Below, piece after piece: positions 1 through 6,549 of a stretch of 14,766 bases of DNA (its first letter is position 1; each line of letters begins with the position of its first letter). The stretch is from Patescibacteria group bacterium (lineage in GTDB: Bacteria > Patescibacteriota > Microgenomatia > UBA8517). The stretch is from contig JANWVB010000025.1 of the NCBI GenBank assembly GCA_025057695.1, positions 1-14,766 on the forward strand, read 5' to 3'. The notes beneath the pieces were generated by a model that saw nothing but the letters and a program-made list of their open reading frames with translations, made no database searches and had not been told where the DNA came from. Made by a program: the position numbers and the translations under genes.

Positions 1-270
1 ACAAAGCGAAATTTCATTTACTTCCAACTTTTCTTCCAACTCCCAATCTAAGGGATATTGAAAAGAAATTTTTAGCATTTTATTTTGATAAGTCTTTTTC
101 GAAGACTGATTTTGATTTGTAATTTCGGAAGGCAAACGCATCAAATCTTCTCCAGCTAAAAACAAATTTGTAAATTTTGTCCAGGGCAATGATATTATTA
201 ATATTATTATTAAAATAAACAAAGCAATCGCGATATAAACTTTTTTTCTTGAATTTTTGAATGCTAACAT
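1..270 (-). CDS. Membrane-anchored hypothetical protein, 3' end beyond the window
   Basis: An open frame of 90 codons runs from an ATG at 268-270 to the window edge without a stop, so the C-terminal part is missing. The product starts with a short basic stretch (K-N-S-R-K-K). One strongly hydrophobic helix follows at about residues 11-30, rich in Ile and Leu and ending in S-L-P-W, which looks like an uncleaved signal anchor. After it comes a polar segment with the run SFQYPLDWELEE at about residues 70-81. The pattern aromatic-x-Y-P-x-x-W-E is typical of small exported PsbP-like or lipoprotein-like domains in Patescibacteria, but that link is weak. The expected topology is N-in with the bulk outside the membrane. 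No clear ribosome binding site precedes the ATG. The function is unknown. The gene lies downstream of the tRNA on the same strand, 67 bp away. Confidence 0.6.
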   Translation of the reverse strand, partial: MLAFKNSRKKVYIAIALFILIIILIISLPWTKFTNLFLAGEDLMRLPSEITNQNQSSKKTYQNKMLKISFQYPLDWELEEKLEVNEISLC

Positions 271-337
271 TTTTGCAATAAACAACTAAACTATCTTAAC
301 TAGAAATCAACATCGCTAAATCATCAGCAATACCTTG

Positions 338-411
338 TGGATTTGGATGGACTCGAACCATCGACCTCACGAATGTGAATCGTGCGCTCTAACCAGCTGA
401 GCTACAAATCC
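338..411 (-). tRNA. tRNA-Val (anticodon CAC)
   Basis: Read on the minus strand this folds into a full 74-nt cloverleaf. It has a 7-bp acceptor stem (GGATTTG with CAAATCC), D stem GCTC/GAGC, anticodon stem CACGA/TCGTG with loop TTCACAT, a 5-nt variable loop, T stem GATGG/CCATC with loop TTCGAGT, and discriminator A. The anticodon CAC is at plus-strand 375-377 and reads GUG (valine). The next 3' bases are CAA, so the CCA tail is not encoded and must be added by nucleotidyltransferase. A possible -10 (TAAAAT, 425-430) sits 13 nt before the mature 5' end with only a weak -35 (TGTAAA, 17 nt further up), so the promoter is uncertain. The tRNA is divergent from lepB. Confidence 0.95.
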
Positions 412-478
412 ATTACTAAAGCATATTTTAGCTTTTTCCAATAAACTTTTACAGACTTGCAAGCAAAATTATTAAGTC

Positions 479-508
479 TTGATGTCGTTATCAAGTAAAA
501 ATTATAAT
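479..508 (+). promoter_or_regulatory. lepB promoter, probably giving a leaderless mRNA
   Basis: A sigma70-type promoter with -35 TTGATG at 479-484, an 18-nt spacer and a perfect -10 TATAAT at 503-508. The lepB ATG begins at 516, so the A of the start codon is the eighth base after the -10, where transcription normally starts. The mRNA would therefore have essentially no 5' leader. Confidence 0.7.
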
Positions 509-515
509 TGAAGGC

Positions 516-1067
516 ATGCTAAGAAAAATCGGTTTTTTGCTCTTTGATTTACTTGAGGTTTTAGTTTTTGCAATTGCAATATTTTTATTTGTTTACCTGC
601 TAGTTATGCAACCTCACAGAATCAAAGGAACTTCTATGGAACCCAATTTCCATGACGGAGAATATCTTTTATCAGACAAACTGACATACAGATTCAAAGA
701 ACCGCAACGCGGGGAAGTGATTGTATTTAAAGCTCCGGGATCAAATGGAGAAGAATTTATAAAAAGAATAATTGGTTTGCCGGGAGAAGAAATCGGGCTG
801 AAAGATGGCAAATACACAATAAACGGCAAAGCTTTAAATGAGAGTTACCTTCCTAGCGATCTAGTCACAAACGGCGGTAACTTTCTTTCTGAAGGCGAAA
901 CAGCGCTTATTCCCGAAAATCATTATTTCGTCTCAGGCGACAACAGACCGCTATCATCAGATTCTCGCACATGGGGATTCGTTGAGAAAGGAAAAATAAC
1001 GGGCAGAGCTTGGCTTATCTACTGGCCACCTGAATCGTTTGGAATAATACATGCCGCGGAATACTAA
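516..1067 (+). CDS. lepB: Signal peptidase I
   Basis: Membrane-bound serine protease of the S26 family that removes signal peptides from exported proteins on the outer face of the cytoplasmic membrane. The 183-aa product has one N-terminal transmembrane helix (about residues 10-31). The catalytic serine follows in GTSMEPN (Ser40), and the general-base lysine lies in FIKRIIGLPGE (Lys83). The conserved box SGDNRPLSSDSR near residues 140-151 completes the fold. The length and single anchor match the short Gram-positive-type enzymes rather than the two-helix E. coli form. The ATG at 516 is set by the start of the membrane helix. Only GAAGG two bases upstream resembles a ribosome site, too close to be normal, and the promoter position suggests leaderless initiation. 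It is the only plus-strand gene here and converges on parB. Confidence 0.95.
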   Translation: MLRKIGFLLFDLLEVLVFAIAIFLFVYLLVMQPHRIKGTSMEPNFHDGEYLLSDKLTYRFKEPQRGEVIVFKAPGSNGEEFIKRIIGLPGEEIGLKDGKYTINGKALNESYLPSDLVTNGGNFLSEGETALIPENHYFVSGDNRPLSSDSRTWGFVEKGKITGRAWLIYWPPESFGIIHAAEY

Positions 1068-1079
1068 AACATAAAATAA

Positions 1080-1100
1080 AAATAATGCTAAACATTATTT
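1080..1100. terminator. A+T-rich hairpin between convergent lepB and parB
   Basis: An 8-bp inverted repeat (AAATAATG, 1080-1087, and CATTATTT, 1093-1100) encloses the 5-nt loop CTAAA in the 39 bp between the two stop codons. Read on the minus strand it is followed by the T-rich run TTATTTTATG, as expected of an intrinsic terminator for the long minus-strand block. Read on the plus strand it is followed only by TACAAAG. The stem has a single G-C pair, so it is weak; it may act in both directions. Confidence 0.45.
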
Positions 1101-1106
1101 ACAAAG

Positions 1107-1967
1107 TTAAATGTTTTCTCCTACAAGCAAGCTGTACAATTTGTTAAGTCTATCTTCAGTATCTTCTATTTTGCCTTTAAATACTAACAAAACTCTGGTT
1201 TCTTTTTTGGTTCTTGTCAATTTTACCTCTGTCTTTTTGCCATTATCTAGATTTTCATCGGAAAAAACCTTTGCCAAAGAACTTTGTATTTTTTCCATTT
1301 TCTCAAGATAGTACGGATTCTTAGGAGAAGCAGGTTGACGTGTGGTATCATCTTGTGGATTGGATGCTTTTATCTTAAATCTTCTAGCCAGTTCTTCAGC
1401 GCGACGAACAGAACCAGCTTCACGCAAAATAATCTTATAAGCCTCGATCATTTGAGTGGGATCTTCAATTGCGGCAAGCGCTCTGGCATGACCTTCTGTA
1501 ATTAATCCAGACAAAAGTCCGTCTTTAATAGCATCAGGAAGAGTTAGCAATCTTAACGAATTAGAAACATAGGCAACTGATTTGCCTATTCTGACAGAAA
1601 TTTCTGAAACAGAAAGTCCAAAATCAACTTGCAACTTTTCAAAACCTTTAGCGCGATCAAGAGCATTTAAATCAACCCTTTGGACATTTTCCACAAGCGC
1701 CATTTCAAGCATACCCTTGGGCGAAGTTTCTCGAACAATTACAGGCACATGAGTAAAACCAGCCAGTTTAGCGGCTCTCCAACGTCTTTCTCCTGCTATT
1801 ATCTGAAAACCAGCCGGAGTTTTGGCAACAACAAGAGGCTCTAGAATCCCATGTTCCTTGATAGAGTCCACCAAATCTACAAGACTCTCAGCGGTAATAG
1901 TTCCACGAGGTTGAAGAGGATTAGGTTGAAGCAAATTTATATCAAGTTGAATAACTTCATCGGCCAT
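1107..1967 (-). CDS. parB: ParB/Spo0J-type chromosome partitioning protein
   Basis: A CTP-dependent DNA clamp that loads at parS sites and organises the origin region for segregation with the ATPase ParA. The 286-aa product shows the N-terminal ParB/sulfiredoxin-like domain with the CTP-binding box GERRWRAA (residues 59-66) and ENVQRVDLNALDRA (93-106). A helix-turn-helix follows in the stretch around 118-140 (SEISVRIGKSVAYVSNSLRL), then ITEGHARAL (156-164) typical of the central DNA-binding domain. A charged linker (about 195-230) leads to a lysine-rich C-terminal dimerisation region. No parA is in the window and I saw no canonical parS (TGTTTCACGTGAAACA). It is the last gene of the minus-strand block, 53 bp after rpmA. 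No Shine-Dalgarno precedes the ATG; a 17-nt palindrome lies 3 bp upstream of it. Confidence 0.93.
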   Translation of the reverse strand: MADEVIQLDINLLQPNPLQPRGTITAESLVDLVDSIKEHGILEPLVVAKTPAGFQIIAGERRWRAAKLAGFTHVPVIVRETSPKGMLEMALVENVQRVDLNALDRAKGFEKLQVDFGLSVSEISVRIGKSVAYVSNSLRLLTLPDAIKDGLLSGLITEGHARALAAIEDPTQMIEAYKIILREAGSVRRAEELARRFKIKASNPQDDTTRQPASPKNPYYLEKMEKIQSSLAKVFSDENLDNGKKTEVKLTRTKKETRVLLVFKGKIEDTEDRLNKLYSLLVGENI

Positions 1968-1970
1968 ATA

Positions 1971-1987
1971 TCTAAAAATATTTTAGA
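1971..1987. repeat. 17-nt palindrome just upstream of parB
   Basis: TCTAAAA-ATA-TTTTAGA is a perfect 7-bp inverted repeat with a 3-nt centre, ending 3 bp before the parB start codon. It could be an operator or a small hairpin over the start site. It is not followed by a T-run in the gene direction, so a terminator for rpmA is less likely. A near-identical element lies upstream of ftsZ at 7786-7802. Confidence 0.4.
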
Positions 1988-2020
1988 ACAAAAAACGCCC
2001 TCTTGTTAACACCTAAAAAA

Positions 2021-2269
2021 TCAAGAAGCTACGTAAACTATCTTCTTCCCGTGTTTTTGTGAAAACTTAACTCGCCCTGTTTTTAAAGCAAAAAGGGTAT
2101 GATCTCTACCTAGACCAACTCCGACTCCATTTTTGAAAACTGTACCTCTTTGTCGAACCAAAATCTCACCAACATTAACTATTTGCCCGTCCGAGACTTT
2201 GACTCCCAAATATTTTGGACTTGGTCTTGTGTTTTGAGAAACTTTACCTGCCGCTTTTTTATGTGCCAT
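2021..2269 (-). CDS. rpmA: 50S ribosomal protein L27
   Basis: Small basic protein of the large ribosomal subunit whose N-terminal tail reaches the peptidyl-transferase centre. The 82-aa product begins MAHKKAAGKVSQN. It keeps the family core VRQRGTVFKNGVGVGLGRDHTLFAL (residues 38-62; diagnostic parts VRQRGT and GRDHTLFA). The tail starts directly at the mature residues, without the cleavable Firmicutes-type extension removed by Prp protease. The usual GG after KKA is here AAG, and the segment before LGVK is rewritten (TRPSPKYLGVK), so the tail is slightly divergent. The only purine-rich match upstream is CAGG, almost touching the ATG, so the start rests on the conserved N-terminus. It lies 25 bp or so downstream of rplU, the standard pairing. 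Confidence 0.96.
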   Translation of the reverse strand: MAHKKAAGKVSQNTRPSPKYLGVKVSDGQIVNVGEILVRQRGTVFKNGVGVGLGRDHTLFALKTGRVKFSQKHGKKIVYVAS

Positions 2270-2294
2270 ACCTGTAAAAATTAACTTAAGTTGA

Positions 2295-2597
2295 TTAAGA
2301 CAATTTTGCCACTTTTAATCTTGTGTACTGCGGTCTAAAACCAATTTTTTTTCTGTATCTAGACTTTGCTTTATACTTCATAACATAAATCTTCTTGCCT
2401 TTCTCTAAATCACTTAAAATCTCGAAATCAACTTTCTTGTTCAGAGTAGGTGTCCCAATCTCAACTTTTTCACCATTAACACTCATGAGAACCTGAGCCT
2501 GAATTTTATCCTTTGACTTGACCTTATTAACCAAAATTTCATCTCCTTCTTTTACTCTAAACTGTTGACCAGATATTTTTATAACTGAGTAATTCAT
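2295..2597 (-). CDS. rplU: 50S ribosomal protein L21
   Basis: Large-subunit ribosomal protein that binds 23S rRNA domain II. The 100-aa form from the ATG at 2597 reads MNYSVIKISGQQFRVKEGDE, aligning with the family's M-Y-A-V-I-K-x-G-G-K-Q opening. The C-terminal KYKAKSRYRKKIGFRPQYT matches the usual K-x-R-R-x-K-x-G-H-R-Q-x-Y-T rRNA-binding end. Two upstream starts share the frame: an ATG at 2603 (two residues longer) and a GTG at 2624 (nine residues longer). The GTG is unlikely because it adds residues with no family counterpart. The 2603 ATG sits where transcription from the candidate promoter at 2609-2637 would begin, so it is a fair alternative. No Shine-Dalgarno precedes any of them. Confidence 0.94.
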   Translation of the reverse strand: MNYSVIKISGQQFRVKEGDEILVNKVKSKDKIQAQVLMSVNGEKVEIGTPTLNKKVDFEILSDLEKGKKIYVMKYKAKSRYRKKIGFRPQYTRLKVAKLS

Positions 2598-2608
2598 AAA
2601 CATTTCAT

Positions 2609-2637
2609 ATTCTAAAGCAAACACAAACCAAAAACAA
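2609..2637 (-). promoter_or_regulatory. Possible promoter for rplU-rpmA-parB
   Basis: On the minus strand TTGTTT (2632-2637) is followed after 17 nt by TAGAAT (2609-2614). The -10 matches 5 of 6 consensus bases, the -35 only 3 of 6. The predicted start would fall on or next to the ATG at 2601-2603. It lies in the 48-bp gap after rodA. A+T-rich DNA yields such matches by chance, so this is tentative. Confidence 0.35.
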
Positions 2638-2645
2638 GCAAAGCA

Positions 2646-3698
2646 TTATTTTCTGATTGATGACATTAATATCCCTAAAATAATACTTGTTCCCAATAAT
2701 GCCGATCCGCCAGCGGACACCAAAGGCAACGGCAAACCAGTTACTGGCAATAAACCAAGATTCATACCTATATGAACTGAAGTTTGAGCAAATAAAGAAA
2801 CAAAGACGCAACTTGCAAAACATTTGCGAGAAATTTGTTTAACAATGCTTTGGACTCTAAGTATCAACCAAAAAAATACAGAAAACAGGATCAATACAGC
2901 AAAACTACCAATGAAGCCAAGTTCTTCACCTATTGCCGCGAATATAAAATCGGTGTGCCTTTCAGGCAAAAAAGCAAGTTGTGTTTGCACGCCTTTACCT
3001 AAACCTCGCCCAAAAATTCCACCAGACGCAACAGATATCATTGATTGTATGCTATTGTAGCCTTGTCCCAAAGGATCAAGCCATGGATTCAAAAAAGCGG
3101 TGATGCGACCTTTTTGGTAAGGAGCTAAAATCAACCAAAAAACCGGTAACAGAATAACTAAAATTGCCAAAAGAAAAACAAATTGTTTTACAGGAATACC
3201 CCTACCAAATAAAGCTCCCAAAAAACCAATCAATGTAATTATTGTCACACCTAAAGAAGGCTGGAAAAAGATTAGAATTAAAGGCAAAAAAAGCATTGCC
3301 AAAACAAATATAACCCTTTTAATAGATAATTTTTTTATTTTTGCGATTTGCACTGAAGCAAACAAAAAAAGGAACGGCTTTGCAATTTCAGATGGTTGCA
3401 AGGTATAACCACCAAATTCAACCCATCTAACAGCTCCTCTTGTAACTTGTCCAAAAATAATAGGTAACAAAAGCAACATTATGGAGAATAAATACAAATG
3501 GGTTGAAAAAATTTCCAAAACTTCAAAATCAATAAAATAAAAGACTAAAAATGCGATAATAGCCAAAATAACATAGAAATAATAAGCAGGAAATAAAAAT
3601 GAAGCTATTGAATTTAAAACAAAAATTGAAAAAATAACTAAGGAAATAGAAACTCCAACAATCATCTTACCCACCAAAGGCAAAGAATTTATATTCAT
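2646..3698 (-). CDS. rodA: RodA, SEDS-family peptidoglycan glycosyltransferase (elongation)
   Basis: Polytopic membrane enzyme that polymerises lipid II into glycan strands along the cell body, working with a class B PBP. The 350-aa product has about ten hydrophobic helices. SEDS signatures are RGAVRWVEFGGYTLQPSEIAK (QPSE at residues 101-104) and LPERHTDFIFAAIGEELGF with the essential Asp at 250. The HTDFIF form is typical of RodA, whereas FtsW has NDSIFA, so I separate it from the second SEDS gene at 11246-12337. I chose the ATG at 3698 because it leaves a short tail before the first helix and starts 16 bp after the ileS stop. A TTG at 3761 would add 21 residues and overlap ileS by 47 bp. 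No Shine-Dalgarno is visible at either. No partner PBP, mreB, mreC or mreD is in the window. Confidence 0.9.
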   Translation of the reverse strand: MNINSLPLVGKMIVGVSISLVIFSIFVLNSIASFLFPAYYFYVILAIIAFLVFYFIDFEVLEIFSTHLYLFSIMLLLLPIIFGQVTRGAVRWVEFGGYTLQPSEIAKPFLFLFASVQIAKIKKLSIKRVIFVLAMLFLPLILIFFQPSLGVTIITLIGFLGALFGRGIPVKQFVFLLAILVILLPVFWLILAPYQKGRITAFLNPWLDPLGQGYNSIQSMISVASGGIFGRGLGKGVQTQLAFLPERHTDFIFAAIGEELGFIGSFAVLILFSVFFWLILRVQSIVKQISRKCFASCVFVSLFAQTSVHIGMNLGLLPVTGLPLPLVSAGGSALLGTSIILGILMSSIRK

Positions 3699-3714
3699 AG
3701 AGCTAAAAAGGAGA

Positions 3715-6504
3715 CTATAAGCGAGTAACAGCAAAGTTTCCTTTGGAAATGTTTTTAGCAAGCGTTTTTTTCTTTATTTCTTCTTCAAATTCTTTAGGCC
3801 AATCTGGAAGACTTACATTGACCATTTCGTCAAGCGATGTGCCTAATCTTTTGCGTTCGTCTTGAATTAGCCTAATTATTCGTCTTGCTTCGCCTTCCGC
3901 TTTTAACTCTTTGGTAAGTGTGGTATCAAGATGAACTTCAAGCCTCTTACCCTTTTTTTGATGTGTCCATTTTTTTACATTAACTTCATCTTTGATTATA
4001 TCGCTAAAATCAAAAGAAAAATCAAAAGGACCGCACGAAGTTAAACTACTTAAAGGTTGCTTCACTGGCTGCCCAGAATCCTTTCTAATAGCATGCGCCT
4101 TTTCAACAATCTCACGAACATAATTCATCTGAACAATCAAACTATTTTCATCTTCCGACAAGTTCTGTGACCTTGGCCAATCAGCCAAATGAACAGACTT
4201 CTCTTTCGTCAAATTTAGATACATAACTTCAGACAAAAATGGCATAAAAGGAGCAAGCAATTTCGACAAAACAACAAGTACTTGATGCAAGGCATTCAAA
4301 AATGCTAAATTAGTTTCACCTCTGGAACGCCTTATATACCATTGTGACAAATCTTTTGTTACAAAAGGTTCTATTATCTGAGTGGCTGAATAAATATCAT
4401 AATTGTCAAGATTTACGGTCACTTCAGAAACAACTTGATTTAATCTTGCCAGAATCCACTTATCCAACAATCTTTTTTCTATTTGTACAGAAGAAGGTCT
4501 CCAGTTTCTAAGATTTGCATAAGTAACAAAGTAGTTATAACAATTCCAAAGTACTAAAATAAACCTTTTAGTAACATTTTTCACTAAATCTATAGAAAAC
4601 CTAAAGCTAGGTCCGGGTGAAATCACTGAATAGAAATACCAACGAGTTGCATCTGCGCCAACTTCGTTAAACACTGTCCATGGGTCAACAACATTGCCCT
4701 TTGACTTGCTCATTTTGTTGCCGTTTTCGTCTAGAACATGTCCATAACAAATTGAAGTTTTGTAAGCTGGACCTTTCTCCAACAAAGCCGAAACTGCCAA
4801 CAATGTATAAAACCAACCTCTGGTTTGATCAACCGCTTCTGATATAAAGTCGGCGGGGAAATGTTTTTCAAAATTTTCTTTGTTCTCAAATGGGTAATGC
4901 CACTGAGCATATGGCATAGCCCCAGAGTCAAACCAACAATCTAAAACAAATGGGATACGAGACATCACACCTTTGCACTTTGAACATTTAAACTTAACTT
5001 CATCTATAAACGGCCTGTGCAAATCCAAACCAGATAAATCTTTACCGGCAAAATCGGATAGTTCTTTAACGCTGGCAATAACCAGAGTATATTTACAACT
5101 ATCACACCGCCAAACAGGAAGCGGAGTGCCCCAATAACGATTTCTGGAAAGCGCCCAATCACGATTATTTGAAAGCCATTCCCCCATTCTGCCATTTTTT
5201 ATGTTATCGGGAATCCAGTTTACAAGTTGATTGTTTTTAACAAGATCATCTTTTACTGCAGTTGTTCTCAAATACCATGAAGTCATGGCATAGTACAAAA
5301 GGGGAGTTGAGCATCGCCAACAAAAAGGATAAGTGTGTTTGATAGTTTCGCTTTTAAATACTCTGCCTTCTGATGTCAAATGTTTTATGATTTCGCCATC
5401 AACATCTTTGACAAATCTTCCTTTCCAATTTTGCACCTCATCCACAAACTCCCCCCTCTCATTCACCACATGCTTTTTGGGCAAATCATATTTAGTACCT
5501 AATTTGAAATCTTCTTCACCATACATCACCGCAATATGAACAATTCCAGTGCCTTCTTCCATTGACACAAAATCCGCCAAAACAACATAATGAGATTTTT
5601 TGTCGTATTTCACAAAGTCAAAAAGAGGTTCATATTCTAAACCCGCAAGATCTTTACCTTTAAAAACAGATACAATTTCTCCCACTATGCCCAAACGCTC
5701 CGCAAGTTTTTTAGCAAATATTAAACTCTCATTCCCAATAAGCGCTTTTACATATTCTTCATTCTCATCAACTGCCAAAGCGACATTGCCGGGCAGTGTC
5801 CAAGGGGTAGTAGTCCATGCTAAAAGGTATGTGTTTTTTTCTTTTTTTAATTTAAATTTAATATAAACTGATGGATCCTCCACATCATCCTTGTATCCCA
5901 TCGCAAGCTCATGCGAAGAAAGAGAAGTGCCACATCTTGCACAATAAGGAACTACTTTGTAGTCTTCATAAAGCCAACCTTTGTTCCAAATCTCCTTCAA
6001 TATCCACCAACAACTTTCAATATAATCATTATTCATTGTTTCATAAGGTTGACTCAGGTCTATCCAAAATCCAAGCCTTTTTGTAACTTTCTCCCATTCT
6101 TCAACATATTCATAAACACTCTCTCGACAAAGCTTATTAAATTTCTCAATTCCATAATCCTCAATTTGCGGCTTCCCTGATATGCCAAGCTTCTTTTCAA
6201 CTTCTATTTCAACAGGCAGACCATGGCAATCCCATCCACCCTTTCTTTCGCAATGAAAACCTTTCATCGTTTTGTAACGAGGAATAATATCTTTAAACGA
6301 ACGTCCTTCCACATGATGAATACCGGGCTTGCCATTAGCAGTTGGTGGCCCTTCATAAAAAACAAATTTTGGGGCATTTTTAGTTTTCTCCAACGATTTT
6401 TCAAATATTTGATTTTTATTCCAATATTCCAGAATTTTTTCTTCTTGCTGTACAAAATCTACTTTCGGATCAATAGGATAAAAATAGGAAGATTTTTTAG
6501 GCAT
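3715..6504 (-). CDS. ileS: Isoleucyl-tRNA synthetase with a GIHH signature (IleRS2-like)
   Basis: Class I synthetase that charges tRNA-Ile, with a CP1 editing domain that hydrolyses Val-tRNA-Ile. The 929-aa product has the Rossmann opening EGPPTANGKPGIHHVEGRSF. The usual HIGH motif is replaced by G61-I-H-H64. GGWDCHGLPVE follows at about 89-99, the editing region TTTPWTLPGNVALAV near 230, DCWFDSGAMPYAQ, and KMSKS at 597-601. Four CxxC pairs (CARC, CWRC, CDSC, CSKC) are likely zinc or structural sites. The C-terminus ends ISKGNFAVTRL without the zinc finger of IleRS1. These traits point to the IleRS2/Bacteroidetes-like type rather than E. coli-type IleRS1. It lies 45 bp downstream of ftsZ, and a TATAAT ends 6 bp before the ATG, suggesting a leaderless mRNA. 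Confidence 0.96.
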   Translation of the reverse strand: MPKKSSYFYPIDPKVDFVQQEEKILEYWNKNQIFEKSLEKTKNAPKFVFYEGPPTANGKPGIHHVEGRSFKDIIPRYKTMKGFHCERKGGWDCHGLPVEIEVEKKLGISGKPQIEDYGIEKFNKLCRESVYEYVEEWEKVTKRLGFWIDLSQPYETMNNDYIESCWWILKEIWNKGWLYEDYKVVPYCARCGTSLSSHELAMGYKDDVEDPSVYIKFKLKKEKNTYLLAWTTTPWTLPGNVALAVDENEEYVKALIGNESLIFAKKLAERLGIVGEIVSVFKGKDLAGLEYEPLFDFVKYDKKSHYVVLADFVSMEEGTGIVHIAVMYGEEDFKLGTKYDLPKKHVVNERGEFVDEVQNWKGRFVKDVDGEIIKHLTSEGRVFKSETIKHTYPFCWRCSTPLLYYAMTSWYLRTTAVKDDLVKNNQLVNWIPDNIKNGRMGEWLSNNRDWALSRNRYWGTPLPVWRCDSCKYTLVIASVKELSDFAGKDLSGLDLHRPFIDEVKFKCSKCKGVMSRIPFVLDCWFDSGAMPYAQWHYPFENKENFEKHFPADFISEAVDQTRGWFYTLLAVSALLEKGPAYKTSICYGHVLDENGNKMSKSKGNVVDPWTVFNEVGADATRWYFYSVISPGPSFRFSIDLVKNVTKRFILVLWNCYNYFVTYANLRNWRPSSVQIEKRLLDKWILARLNQVVSEVTVNLDNYDIYSATQIIEPFVTKDLSQWYIRRSRGETNLAFLNALHQVLVVLSKLLAPFMPFLSEVMYLNLTKEKSVHLADWPRSQNLSEDENSLIVQMNYVREIVEKAHAIRKDSGQPVKQPLSSLTSCGPFDFSFDFSDIIKDEVNVKKWTHQKKGKRLEVHLDTTLTKELKAEGEARRIIRLIQDERKRLGTSLDEMVNVSLPDWPKEFEEEIKKKTLAKNISKGNFAVTRL

Positions 6505-6510
6505 ACAGTA

Positions 6511-6516
6511 ATTATA
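6511..6516 (-). promoter_or_regulatory. -10 element of a probable leaderless ileS promoter
   Basis: A perfect TATAAT on the minus strand ends 6 bp before the ileS ATG, so the A of the ATG is the seventh base after the -10, the normal start point. A second overlapping TATAAT is at 6516-6521. The -35 is poor (GTTTGA or CGTTTG at 16-17 nt spacing), so strength is uncertain. Confidence 0.5.
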
Positions 6517-6549
6517 TTATAATAAACCCAAATCAAACGAAATAAATTA

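Noticed and set aside
375..377. GTG on the plus strand read as a tRNA-His anticodon
   Set aside because: The cloverleaf closes only on the minus strand, where the anticodon is CAC (valine).
1968..2020. Terminator or parS site between rpmA and parB
   Set aside because: No G+C-rich hairpin with a T-tract, and no match to the conserved parS palindrome TGTTTCACGTGAAACA.
2598..2624. GTG start extending L21 by nine residues
   Set aside because: L21 proteins begin at the M-x-Y-x-V-I-K position, and the GTG lies upstream of the candidate -10.
3699..3761. TTG start adding 21 residues to RodA and overlapping ileS
   Set aside because: The added residues lie before the expected N-terminus and the ATG at 3698 gives a normal RodA length. 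There is no ribosome site to favour the TTG.
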